64,000 nt of DNA from the NCBI RefSeq assembly GCF_029714205.1, contig NZ_CP121648.1, positions 6,636,501-6,700,500 on the forward strand, in the 5' to 3' direction. Positions 19,771-28,125 of this stretch are shown here, in pieces. The stretch's first letter is position 1. Each line of letters starts with the position of its first letter. The stretch is from Methylobacterium sp. CB376. GTDB lineage: Bacteria; Pseudomonadota; Alphaproteobacteria; Rhizobiales; Beijerinckiaceae. The notes below the pieces were generated by a model. It saw only the letters and a list, made by a program, of their open reading frames with translations, was not told the DNA's origin and did not search any database. A program made the translations under genes and the position numbers.

Positions 19771-21282
19771 CGCATCGGCGCGGAACACGCCCGCTCCGTC
19801 CAGGAAATAGCGCACCTGACCGTACTTGCTGAGGAAGTGGACGACGAGTCTCAGCGTCGACGGCTTCGCGCCGGCCGCGCGCACGACCTCCCGCACCATC
19901 TCCGCCTCGCGCGGTCCGAGCGCCGAGACCCGCTTCATGATCCGGAAGAACATCGCGGTTCGCTCCGATCCCGCGTCGTGGCGGCGCACCGGCGCGTAGG
20001 CCGTGCTCCTGAGCTGCGCGATCATGCGCAGCATCCGCGCCCCGAACGCCTCCGGCATGTAGGCCGCCGCGCACAGGTCCGCGACGCCGTCGAGGAGGAC
20101 GCGACGGGACATTCCGGCCGGCACGATGTTGGTCGAGAACGGACTCGCCGCCGCCGTTTCCCAGGAGGCGCCGAGCAGCCGCCCCTCGCGCGCGAGGCGG
20201 CGATAGAGGTCGGTGGCGTGAGGGGCGGTGAGCACGCCGATGTTGAGTTCGGGGATCGGCGCGGCATCGAAGAACCCCCGCATCTGGTCGAAGATCCCGG
20301 CCGAGTCGTGGTCGAAGCCGACGATGATGCCCGCCTGAACCGCGATCCCCTTCTGGAGGATCGCAGCGATCGCGCTCTCGACCGGCTGCAGGAGGTTCTG
20401 CTTCTTTCCGGTCTCGCGAAGGCTCGCCTTGTTGACGGTCTCGATGCCGACGAAGAGGATCCGAATCCCGGCCTCGTGGCAGCGCTCGAGAAGATCCGGG
20501 TCGCGCGCCACGTCGAGCGAGGCCTGGGTCAGGAACAGGACCGGATCGGCCTCGTGCCCCGCGTTCCAGGCGGTCAAAGCGTCGAGCACCTTGCGGGCCC
20601 AGGCGCGGTGGACGGTGAAATTGTCGTCGACCAGGAAGATCTGCCGGAAGCCGGCCGCATAGAGCGCATCCAGTTCGGCAACGATCTGCGCAATGTCTTT
20701 GTGCCGCTGCTTGCGGCCCTGGTATTGGATGACATCACAGAATTCGCAGCTGAAGGGGCAGCCGCGCGTGGTCTGAAGCGCGCCCGACGACGCGCGCTCG
20801 ACGGGATAGAGGTCCCAGCGCGGGACCGGGGACCGGCGGATGTCGGCCTTGCCCCCGTCGTAGCGGTCGCCGGCGCGTCCCGCCGCGATGTCCGAGAAGA
20901 TCTGCGCCGCGATCTCCTCGACCTCGCCCGTCACCAGGATGTCGGCGTGCGGCCGCATCTCCTCCGGAGTCAGGGTCGCGAACGACCCCCCGATCATCAC
21001 CGTCCGGCCGCGCCGGCGGAAGGCGTCGGCGAGTGCGATCATCCTGTCACGCTGGGACACCTTGCCGGTGATCGCGACGACGTCGACCTGCGCGTCGAGA
21101 TCGACGGCATCGATGCTCTCGTCGGTGATCCGGATGTGCCAGTCGGCCGGCACGAGCGCGGCGAGCGTCACCACCGTGAGGTCGGCGACCTGCACCCAGC
21201 CGCGGGCCTCGTCGCCGAAGAACTCGGCCGTGTGATAGCTCGGTGCGGAATTGGCCGGATTGACGATGTAAATGGCGGGCAT
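19699..21282 (-). CDS. B12-binding-domain radical SAM enzyme
   Basis: A 527-residue protein with an N-terminal cobalamin-binding-like Rossmann domain (VVAITGKVSQRDRMIALADA, IGGSFATLTPEEM, LVTGEVEEI) and a radical SAM core whose 4Fe-4S cluster is held by Cys175, Cys179 and Cys182 (GCPFSCEFCDVIQYQGRK). The remainder matches the class B/hopanoid-HpnP-like layout, including IRILFVGIETVNKASL and VQAGIIVGFDHDSAGIF. The C-terminal ~150 residues are not recognised. Members methylate or rearrange unactivated carbons of lipids and natural products. ATG 21282 with GGGAG upstream removes a non-conserved extension. It is convergent with the acyl-AMP ligase, so a shared pathway is likely but unproven. Confidence 0.9.
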   Translation of the reverse strand: MPAIYIVNPANSAPSYHTAEFFGDEARGWVQVADLTVVTLAALVPADWHIRITDESIDAVDLDAQVDVVAITGKVSQRDRMIALADAFRRRGRTVMIGGSFATLTPEEMRPHADILVTGEVEEIAAQIFSDIAAGRAGDRYDGGKADIRRSPVPRWDLYPVERASSGALQTTRGCPFSCEFCDVIQYQGRKQRHKDIAQIVAELDALYAAGFRQIFLVDDNFTVHRAWARKVLDALTAWNAGHEADPVLFLTQASLDVARDPDLLERCHEAGIRILFVGIETVNKASLRETGKKQNLLQPVESAIAAILQKGIAVQAGIIVGFDHDSAGIFDQMRGFFDAAPIPELNIGVLTAPHATDLYRRLAREGRLLGASWETAAASPFSTNIVPAGMSRRVLLDGVADLCAAAYMPEAFGARMLRMIAQLRSTAYAPVRRHDAGSERTAMFFRIMKRVSALGPREAEMVREVVRAAGAKPSTLRLVVHFLSKYGQVRYFLDGAGVFRADASARALVAPERQVADAAALQRQFA

Positions 21283-21653
21283 GGTCGCTCCCGTTCCGGG
21301 CCGCTCTCGGCGATGATGTGCCCTGGACCGGGCCGGATGCGGGGGACGAGCCGCCGTGCTCGGCACGCCCTGCCGACCCGGAGGCAGCGATCCCGGGCCC
21401 TCGTCCCACCGCCCGCCGCCGCGGCGATACCAGCTCGACGGCGCCGTGGCCAGTGTCGTCGGCGGCGTCCGCTCGGACGCAGCATCCACCGCGGCGCGAG
21501 GTCCTCGCCCGTCGGCGCCGTCGCGCCGGGGCGGGCCGTCGCGCCGCTCCGGCCGACGGACGAGGGCCGCGCCGCGGGGCAGGATCCGCGCCGTCCGACC
21601 GGGGCGCGACGGTGTGCAGGGTCGGACCGATCATCTCTGCGCTCACGGCAAAA
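21283..21653. other. Intergenic upstream of the radical SAM gene
   Basis: About 370 GC-rich bases with no supported gene. It should contain the minus-strand promoter of the radical SAM gene; I recognise no operator or terminator. Confidence 0.35.
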
Positions 21654-22346
21654 TCACCGGCCTGAAAGGCTGTTCAGGTGATAAGCCCATAGTTTTCCGA
21701 CTCTTTCAGGGTGCATATGGTGATCTGACGGATCTTCGTTCCTGTAATACTCAGAAATGACGCCGGTGTCCGGATCAAGCAGGTCCGATGTCAGGTCGAT
21801 GAAGGCGCATTGCCGTTGCGCTGCGCCGGATCTCAGACGGTCATTGTATTCGATGGTGAGCGCAGTGCGGTCCTTCAGAGTGGCATCCACTTCCTTTCGG
21901 AAATTCGCGATGTCGCCCCAGACGGTTCCATCCCTGATGGTGGGCAGTGCCGCTCCTGTGATGACGACGTCGCTGTGCCCGGCGCCGAGAAGCCGGTCGA
22001 CGAACGAAAGATATGCGCAGACCGATTCCCGCAATTGGTGCTCTATGGTCTCGGCGTATGTCTTCGCGCGCCACCAAATCACGAAGCCGCAATCGACTTC
22101 TCCGAGCTGGATCAGCGGGATGGTCCCGGGGCGAGGCGGCAAGAGCGAACGGGAGAAGATCTCGAGCGCGTGGGTCAGGCTGTTGGGATTGCGCATGCCT
22201 ACGGCCGTCGCTCCCGGAACTTCGGTGAACCGGCACCGGCGAGACAGCCAGCCGGCCTTCGCCGCGTGATCGATCGCGGCGACGTGGCTGTCTCCGACGA
22301 CGTGCCAGACTCGCTGATCGCCGTGATCGGCCGGACAATCCGTCAT
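21654..22346 (-). CDS. SGNH/GDSL-like protein, possibly O-acyl esterase
   Basis: A 230-residue product without signal peptide. VWHVVGDSHVAAID near the N terminus resembles block I of SGNH hydrolases (Gly-Asp-Ser, Ser20), and DPSDHHMHPERVGK near the C terminus resembles the Asp-x-x-His block V. The intervening PGTIPLIQLGEVDC and VVITGAALPT segments match the strand pattern of blocks II-III. Such proteins remove or transfer acyl groups on glycans and lipids. It is in the accessory block with carrier protein, ligase and radical SAM genes, so acyl processing is a reasonable guess. Confidence 0.6.
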   Translation of the reverse strand: MTDCPADHGDQRVWHVVGDSHVAAIDHAAKAGWLSRRCRFTEVPGATAVGMRNPNSLTHALEIFSRSLLPPRPGTIPLIQLGEVDCGFVIWWRAKTYAETIEHQLRESVCAYLSFVDRLLGAGHSDVVITGAALPTIRDGTVWGDIANFRKEVDATLKDRTALTIEYNDRLRSGAAQRQCAFIDLTSDLLDPDTGVISEYYRNEDPSDHHMHPERVGKLWAYHLNSLSGR

Positions 22347-22596
22347 CTCTCGCCCATGCCTGTTGGATGACCGCGCCGTGGAGAGGCACCTCGGACCGAC
22401 GATCAGGACATCTCCGCGGAGCGACCCGCGCGGCGATCAAGGGCCGGTCACGACTCGCCCCGTTCCGCCGTGACGGGCCACTCGCCGAGCCTATCCGCAA
22501 ATGCGGCAGAATTACAACAGATTGGTTGAAATTCAGACCCTCCGAGGCGGGCCCGCGCAATCAGTTGTACATGGTCAGCGATGGGGAGAATCTGCA

Positions 22597-23349
22597 ATGC
22601 GCAAATCAGCTTTACCGACCTTCATCGCTTGCGTGGCGGGTTTCATCCTGTGCCAAGCAACTCACGCGAATGCGCAGGCGACGCGCACCTGGGTGTCGGG
22701 CGTCGGCGACGACGCGAATCCGTGTAGCCGGACTGCTCCATGCAAGACATTCGCGGGAGCGATCAGCAAGACGGCGAATGACGGGATCATCAGCGTGTTG
22801 GATCCGGGCGGATTCGGGTCGGTCACGATCACGAAGTCGATCACGATCCGGGGCAGGGGCGCGGAGGCGGGCGTGCTCGCGTCCGGCGTTCAGGGCGTGG
22901 TCGTCAATGCGCCGAACGCGACCGTCTCGCTCGTCGGCCTCAGCATCGATGGTGCCGGCACCGGCACCAGGGGCATCAACGTGATCAGCGCCGCGCAGGT
23001 TACGATCAAGGATTGCGAGATCTCGAGATTCACGGACGCCGGGATCTATGTCAGTTCGTCGTCAAACAGCCGCGTGATGGTCAAGGACAGCATGGTACAC
23101 AGCAACGCGCGCGGCGTCGTCGCGATCGGAACCAACGCGACACTGGCCGGCGTCGTACTGGATAACGTGGTTGTAGACGCGAGTTCGACCGCAAACCTTG
23201 TGGCTGATCAGGCGGGCGGCATCATCGCGTTGAGGCGCTCGACGGTCTTGGGAGCTCCCATTCTCAACACGAATGGCGCGACCATTCGCAGCTATGGCGA
23301 TAATGCTCTCAATGGCGGGACACCGAATTCGGTCACGCCCCTCCAGTAG
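22597..23349 (+). CDS. Secreted right-handed parallel beta-helix protein
   Basis: A 250-residue protein with a Sec signal peptide (MRKSALPTFIACVAGFILCQ, cleavage near ANAQA). The body opens with TWVSGVGDDANPCSRTAPCK, a start shared by bacterial pectate-lyase-like secreted proteins. It continues with repeated coils of about 22 residues typical of right-handed beta helices (for example GVVVNAPNATVSLVGLSIDG and GINVISAAQVTIKDCEISRF). No catalytic residues of polysaccharide lyases were identified, so a surface-binding or structural role is as likely as lyase activity. ATG 22597 follows GGGGAG. Confidence 0.8.
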   Translation: MRKSALPTFIACVAGFILCQATHANAQATRTWVSGVGDDANPCSRTAPCKTFAGAISKTANDGIISVLDPGGFGSVTITKSITIRGRGAEAGVLASGVQGVVVNAPNATVSLVGLSIDGAGTGTRGINVISAAQVTIKDCEISRFTDAGIYVSSSSNSRVMVKDSMVHSNARGVVAIGTNATLAGVVLDNVVVDASSTANLVADQAGGIIALRRSTVLGAPILNTNGATIRSYGDNALNGGTPNSVTPLQ

Positions 23350-23401
23350 GAGGCGCGGACCGGGCGCGCGAGGGCGGTGCCCGGCGCCGCGCTCGGCCGC
23401 G

Positions 23402-23420
23402 GCCCGGGGCCGCCCCGGGC
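23402..23420 (+). terminator. Hairpin downstream of the beta-helix gene
   Basis: GCCCGGGG / CCCCGGGC arms with a 3-base loop lie about 50 bases past the stop. The rest of the 23350-23652 interval is GC-rich with no supported gene. Confidence 0.4.
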
Positions 23421-23652
23421 TACGGGCCGCCCGCGTCGCCCCGGGGCCTGCGTCGCTCGGGTTGCGGCCCGAAGCCTGTTCGCGTTCCTCGACGTTGCCG
23501 CGCGACCCTCGGCGCCGCCGGCGCCCGGGGACGGGCGCGGGGGATCGCCCCGACCCGGCCGCGATGGCATGAACGGCCGCCACCGACATCTTTGGGTTGT
23601 CGTGTGATGTCGACCGTGAGCCGACCGGCGTTCGGCGAGGATCCGCGTCTCG

Positions 23653-25152
23653 CTACAGGATGTAGGTGTACAGGTGGTCGATCATTTCGTTCCTCGACAC
23701 GATCTCGCCGAGCAGGTCGAGATCGCTGCCGAACCCGGCCTCCGAGTCGGGGCGCCCGGTCCGCTCACACGCGTCGATCTGACAACTGTAGCCGAAATGT
23801 GCGAAATCGTCACGATATAATTCGCTGACGGTTGTCGCGGTACCTTCCTCGTAGAACCTGCTCCAATTGCCTATGAGAGATTTATTCTCTCGCGGGATCG
23901 TCAAGCTGTGATCGCCCAGCCTGAGTGCTAAAGACTCGACGAGTTCCTCGAACTTCTCAATTTTGAAAATATTGTTATATTTTATTAGATCACTCAATAA
24001 CAGATCCTTCTGGGGCCTGACATGGACCTCACGGCTCGTGAAATCTTGGAAGTTATCAGATAAATATGTGACGAACGATGAAAAATGCGACTGCAAGTCG
24101 TGGACATCGCCTATCCGGCCGAAGCGGTCAAACAACTCCGAGTAGCCTGGCTCATTGGTAAGGATCTTGCTGCAAAAAAATGAAAATAGGCGACTGTAGG
24201 GATTTCGGCTTATCGCAAATCTGTACCAAGACGCTCGATTTTCAAGTATTTCATCTAATTCAGGCATAGTAAGTTCGAGAAAAGTCGGAATATCCAGATA
24301 TTTTCTCTGATGAATGAGCATGCCAAGTTTGGATTCTTTATGATAGGGCTTTCTCGCTCTCGGATCGAACGTGACGCCTTCGAGCGAGGAGAAGAACGAC
24401 TTGAGAGACGTGCAGGCAACCTTGGGGGTTTCGATATAGACCAGCTTGTGTCTCCTGGAGACGTAACTGCCGTAAGCCAGCCTGGCGGTCGCGAACCAAG
24501 GTTCATAGCCCGCGCGCTCGGCCAAAGTCGCGATGCGGTCGTGAACGGCTCTGTTGTAATCCGGTCTGATCGTGCCGTGCGACGGCGGCGCTTTCTCGAG
24601 AATCCTGATGGCTCCCGATGCGGAGGTGCAGCGCAGGTCTTGGCCGTGCGGGCCCTCGGGGAGGGCGCATCCGGGTCCCGTCCGATCGTCGAGGTCCCCG
24701 TGAACGATGACTCTTGCGCCGGGAGCAATCAGCGGCAACCAGGCCCGCAGATCGTCGACGGCGCCGCTCTCGCCGGTGCCGGCGCACATGAACAAAAGTC
24801 CGACTTGGCATTTCAGCACATGCGCCGCCTGCCGAGAGTCGAGATCTATCTCTACAATATATCGTAACGGGTCCGGCCTCTCGCACGAGGAATCGGGCGC
24901 ATCGCTGCCGCTTGTCCGAGACAGGCCCTCGACGGGTGCGGCGTGCGGGCCCTGGGGAGCGATGCGATAGATCAGCGTTCTGCTTTGCGGCGGCCTGCGC
25001 GCCACCCCGGTCGCGAGCGCGAGTGCCGATTGCCTGCTGCACGATCTCAGGTCGACGATGCAACCGCTTTCCACCAGCGCCGCTTGCTCCGTAAGGAGCA
25101 GCGTCTCCTCGTCGGATAGAATGCTACTGGTATCGGAAGACTCATCTTGCAT
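23653..25152 (-). CDS. Sulfotransferase (family 2-like) with degenerate N-terminal domain
   Basis: A 499-residue protein. The C-terminal ~270 residues are a carbohydrate-type sulfotransferase: a 5'-phosphosulfate-binding loop at residues 237-254 (LVYIETPKVACTSLKSFF) and a 3'-phosphate-binding segment at 311-326 (RFAISRNPYSRLFSFF), expected to move sulfate from PAPS to a glycan or lipid. Residues about 95-155 (IVEIDLDSRQAAHVLKCQVG...ARVIVHGDLDD) resemble the later half of a class I methyltransferase-like fold but lack a clear glycine-rich SAM loop. AT content rises toward the 3' half, unusual for the genome and suggestive of transfer. No signal peptide. Confidence 0.8.
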   Translation of the reverse strand: MQDESSDTSSILSDEETLLLTEQAALVESGCIVDLRSCSRQSALALATGVARRPPQSRTLIYRIAPQGPHAAPVEGLSRTSGSDAPDSSCERPDPLRYIVEIDLDSRQAAHVLKCQVGLLFMCAGTGESGAVDDLRAWLPLIAPGARVIVHGDLDDRTGPGCALPEGPHGQDLRCTSASGAIRILEKAPPSHGTIRPDYNRAVHDRIATLAERAGYEPWFATARLAYGSYVSRRHKLVYIETPKVACTSLKSFFSSLEGVTFDPRARKPYHKESKLGMLIHQRKYLDIPTFLELTMPELDEILENRASWYRFAISRNPYSRLFSFFCSKILTNEPGYSELFDRFGRIGDVHDLQSHFSSFVTYLSDNFQDFTSREVHVRPQKDLLLSDLIKYNNIFKIEKFEELVESLALRLGDHSLTIPRENKSLIGNWSRFYEEGTATTVSELYRDDFAHFGYSCQIDACERTGRPDSEAGFGSDLDLLGEIVSRNEMIDHLYTYIL

Positions 25153-25243
25153 CTGCTTGCATGCCGATCGCGATAATGCACCGTATTTGCCCGGATTGCG
25201 GATAGGCGACTGGGCGATGTAGCACTATAGGGTGCGGACACGG

Positions 25244-25568
25244 TCAGTACCAGAGCCCGATCGCGGCGGCGAGCGCGACGTTAGGGGCCGGCTTGTCCCA
25301 GCGTGTCGAAGCGAGTGGCGATCCCGCGACAATCCTCGGGGCGGCAGAGGGCGGCCTCGGTGCGCTCGCGGTCGCGGCGCTCGCCGGGGAGGGGCCTCGG
25401 CCTGCGAGCCCGCGGACCGGGGACGATCGGGGTGATGCCCGCCTTCCGCGGATGAGCCCGCAGCCGGTGGGCATCGTGGCCCTCGGCGGCGATCGGGCAC
25501 GGCGCCCACCTGTCGAGGCGGGTGTGGCCCGCGGCGCGATGGTCCTGCGCTCCCGGGCCGTCGCGCTG
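25244..25568 (-). pseudogene. IS5-family transposase remnant
   Basis: The minus strand reads PIAAEGHDAHRLRAHPRKAG, then ITPIVPG, then ERRDRERTEAALCRPEDCRG and IATRFDTLGQ, the usual end of IS5-type transposases (IEAAFCRLKDFRRIATRYDKLA). After a one-base frame change the ending NVALAAAIGLWY is found. The first catalytic region and the inverted repeats are not evident, so this is a decayed fragment. It separates the sulfotransferase from the polysaccharide region. Confidence 0.75.
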
Positions 25569-25711
25569 GCGCATTCCCCGACGCGGGGGCCGCCGGTTCG
25601 GCGCAGACAAGGCGGCGCGATCGGATCCTGCTCTCGCGGCCGGGCCGATCGCGCGGCACGACCCGCCGATCAGCGCCCACGGCTCAGCGGCGCGCGGGAC
25701 CCGCCCCGGGT

Positions 25712-26245
25712 TCAGGCCGCCGGCGCGGCCGCCAGCCGGTGGGGCAGGTTGCCCAGGATCGTCTCCGGCGTGAGCGGCCGGCCGGTCGCGGCGCGCAGGC
25801 GCAGCAGGGCGCTCTGGCGGAAGCGCGGGTCGCCCGACACGTCCGGCCCCGCCCAGTCCGGCACCGCGAGGGGCGCGGCCTCGTGCTCCAGCTCCACCTC
25901 GGCCAGGATCAGGCCCGCGAGGTCGCCCCGGAACACGTCGACCTCCCAGAGACGCCCCGCATGCGGCACGCCGTAGCGGGTCTTCTCGATCAGGCAGCCC
26001 TCGCAGACGCCGGCGAGCAGCGCCTCCCCGTCCGCGGGCGGGATCTCGTACTCGAATTCCTGCCGGCCGAGCCCCTGGCGCGGCCCCTTCACGGTGAGCC
26101 AGGCCCGGCTGCCGTCGAGGCGCACCCGCACCTTGCCGCCGTTCGCCTGGCTGATCAGGCCGTCGCGCAGGTGACGCGGCGGCGTCGCGGCCAGCCGCCA
26201 CCGGCTGTCGGCCACGAGAAACTTCCGCTCCACTTCGAACCGCAT
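25712..26245 (-). CDS. CYTH-domain triphosphate tunnel enzyme
   Basis: A 177-residue CYTH protein. The defining ExExK motif is at residues 4-8 (FEVERKFLV), followed by alternating charged beta strands (KVRVRLDGSRAWLTVKGPRQ; RQEFEYEIP; GRLWEVDVFRGDLAGLILAE; VELE) that line the eight-stranded tunnel. Family members hydrolyse inorganic triphosphate or triphosphorylated nucleotides, or make cAMP; the short length without a CHAD domain fits a tripolyphosphatase. ATG 26245 places the motif at the start and excludes a non-conserved upstream extension. It appears monocistronic on the minus strand. Confidence 0.87.
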   Translation of the reverse strand: MRFEVERKFLVADSRWRLAATPPRHLRDGLISQANGGKVRVRLDGSRAWLTVKGPRQGLGRQEFEYEIPPADGEALLAGVCEGCLIEKTRYGVPHAGRLWEVDVFRGDLAGLILAEVELEHEAAPLAVPDWAGPDVSGDPRFRQSALLRLRAATGRPLTPETILGNLPHRLAAAPAA

Positions 26246-26580
26246 CGGTCCCCGCGCGCCGTCATCCGCCGCGGGGCGCGCCGCCCCGCCGCGAGGCCGC
26301 TTACCACGGCCGCCCCCGGCTGGCACCTCGCTAGGTGTGCTTCTGCAGGTGCACTTCGGCAGGTGCACCGCGGTAAGGTGCGCCCCGGCGCGCCGCGCCG
26401 TCGAGGCCCGTCCGCCGCGGGGCACGGCCGCCCTCGGCGGGCGCTCCGGGGCGCCCCGCCTCATACGCCATCCGGTTGATTGCGTCGCCATCTCCCATTT
26501 CGGCCATGCGGATGTCGGCTTCGCTCAGGCGCCGCGCAGGCTCGTGATCCGGGATCCGCTTCGATCAAGCGGATCCCGGA
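26246..26580. other. Intergenic with short degenerate repeats
   Basis: About 335 bases between the CYTH gene and the first glycosyltransferase. Positions 26331-26385 contain three imperfect copies of a CAGGTGCAC-type unit; the end carries the palindrome described separately. No gene is supported. Confidence 0.4.
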
Positions 26581-26582
26581 TC
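26546..26582. repeat. Interspersed palindrome, copy 2
   Basis: Perfect 16-bp arms GATCCGGGATCCGCTT / AAGCGGATCCCGGATC with a 5-base loop overlap the glycosyltransferase stop codon. On the minus strand the core is GGATCCG-C-TTGATCGAA-G-CGGATCC, the same family as 6549-6571. It probably doubles as a terminator for the minus-strand gene. Confidence 0.75.
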
Positions 26583-27885
26583 AGGAGGGGCCCCGGCCCG
26601 CGGGAGCCGCGCTCTCCGGCAGACCCTCGCCCCGGCGGGCCTGCTTGGCGGCCGCGATCCGCCGCACCAGGGCGAGGTAGGGCTGGCCGATCCGGTCCCA
26701 GCCGTAATCCTGGGCCGTCGCCCGCGCGCCGGCCCGCAGGGCGGCCACCCGCTCCGCGTCGGAGAGGACGCGCCCGATCGTGGCCGCGATCTGGTGCGCC
26801 AGTGGCTTGATGAAGTACCCGTTCACGCCCTCCAGCAGGTAATCCTCGATCCCGCCCACCGCCGTCGCGAAGACCGGCAGGCTGCAGGCCATCGCCTCCA
26901 TGCAGACGAGCGAGAAGGTCTCGTAGCGGGAGGGCAGGACCAGCGCGTCCGCCGCCGCGTAGAAGGCCGGCGCGTCCGAGCGCGACCCCGCGAAGATCAC
27001 GTGGTCGGACCAGGGCCGGGCGAGGTCGCGGTAGGGGGCAGGGTTGTCCGACCCGACCACCACCAGCCAATAGTCGGGCCCGAGCAGCCGGAGGGCCCCC
27101 ACGGCGTGGGCCAGGCCCTTGCGGGCGAATTCGTGGCCGACGAAGACCAGGAGCTTGGCCTCGTCGGGAATGCCGAACTCCGCCCGGATCGCCCGGCCCG
27201 CCTCCGGATCGCCGCGGAACCGGGCGAGGTCGATCCCGTTCGGGATCACCTCGATCTGCCGCGCCGGCACGCCGTGATGCACTTGCAGCTCGGTGCGCAC
27301 GCGCCGCGAGACTGCGACGTAGCGGGCGTAGCGCCCGCCGGTGATCATCAGGCGGTCGCGCAGCGCCACCCACAGGTGCATCGGGTTGAGCAGCCAGCGC
27401 CAGCGCCCCTCCTGCCGCTTCTCCTGCAGGCTCGCGGCGTTGACCGCGTGGACGACCAGGATGTCGCCCGCGAGGCTGTCGCCGTGGCTGATCACCACCG
27501 CCCCGCGGTGGCGCCGCAGGGCCAGGGAGGCCGCGAGCGTGAAGGCCGGCACGACGAGGAGGCGGCCGAGGTGGCGCAGCGGTCCGCGGGTCGGGATCCG
27601 GGCGAGCCAGGGCGCCACGGTCTCGACGGTGATGCCCGCCTCGACGCGCCCGGCCACCCGGTTGGCGATCACGTGGTTGGGCACCCCCGCCCGCGCGAAG
27701 GTGCGGGCGAGCTCCCAGGCGACGGTCTCGGCGCCGCCCGCGGCGCTGAATTCCTGGATCACCTGCACGACCTGCGGCGGCGCGGCCGCGCCCGCCGGGG
27801 AGACCCGCGCCTCCCGCTCGCCCCGTCCGGGCCCCCCGTCCCGCACCGAGACGGGTGCCGCTTCCAGCTGATGATCGGCCGTCAT
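26581..27885 (-). CDS. GT4-family glycosyltransferase
   Basis: A 434-residue GT-B enzyme transferring a sugar from a nucleotide donor with retention. The N-terminal Rossmann domain begins VQVIQEFSAAGGAETVAWEL. The donor-binding C-terminal domain has KLLVFVGHEFARKGLAHAVG and the EX7E motif in PSRYETFSLVCMEAMACSLP, with FATAVGG following. ATG 27885 is chosen because GTGGAG lies 9-14 bases upstream; ATG 27903 has no such site. First gene from the 3' end of the polysaccharide locus. A triplicated 13-bp repeat lies in its leader. Confidence 0.88.
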   Translation of the reverse strand: MTADHQLEAAPVSVRDGGPGRGEREARVSPAGAAAPPQVVQVIQEFSAAGGAETVAWELARTFARAGVPNHVIANRVAGRVEAGITVETVAPWLARIPTRGPLRHLGRLLVVPAFTLAASLALRRHRGAVVISHGDSLAGDILVVHAVNAASLQEKRQEGRWRWLLNPMHLWVALRDRLMITGGRYARYVAVSRRVRTELQVHHGVPARQIEVIPNGIDLARFRGDPEAGRAIRAEFGIPDEAKLLVFVGHEFARKGLAHAVGALRLLGPDYWLVVVGSDNPAPYRDLARPWSDHVIFAGSRSDAPAFYAAADALVLPSRYETFSLVCMEAMACSLPVFATAVGGIEDYLLEGVNGYFIKPLAHQIAATIGRVLSDAERVAALRAGARATAQDYGWDRIGQPYLALVRRIAAAKQARRGEGLPESAAPAGRGPS

Positions 27886-28023
27886 CTCAGGACACTCCAC
27901 CATCGAAACCGCCGCTCGGCTGTGTCGAACCGGCACGCGGACGGAATCACTGTTCCTGGATTGCAAGTCCGGTGACTCGGACCGGCATCCGATCCTGATG
28001 AGAGCGGGCTTCTCTCTCGAATG

Positions 28024-28062
28024 CTTGCCAAGGTCTCTTGCCAAGGTCTCTTGCCAAGGTCT
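28024..28062. repeat. 13-bp tandem repeat, 3 perfect units
   Basis: The unit CTTGCCAAGGTCT is repeated three times without mismatch between the two glycosyltransferase genes, about 140 bases upstream of the downstream gene's start. Confidence 0.9.
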
Positions 28063-28125
28063 GAATCCGCGGGCGCCTTCGAGGAGATGGACGGCCCGGT
28101 GCTGGTGCATCCCGGGCCGTCGCGA

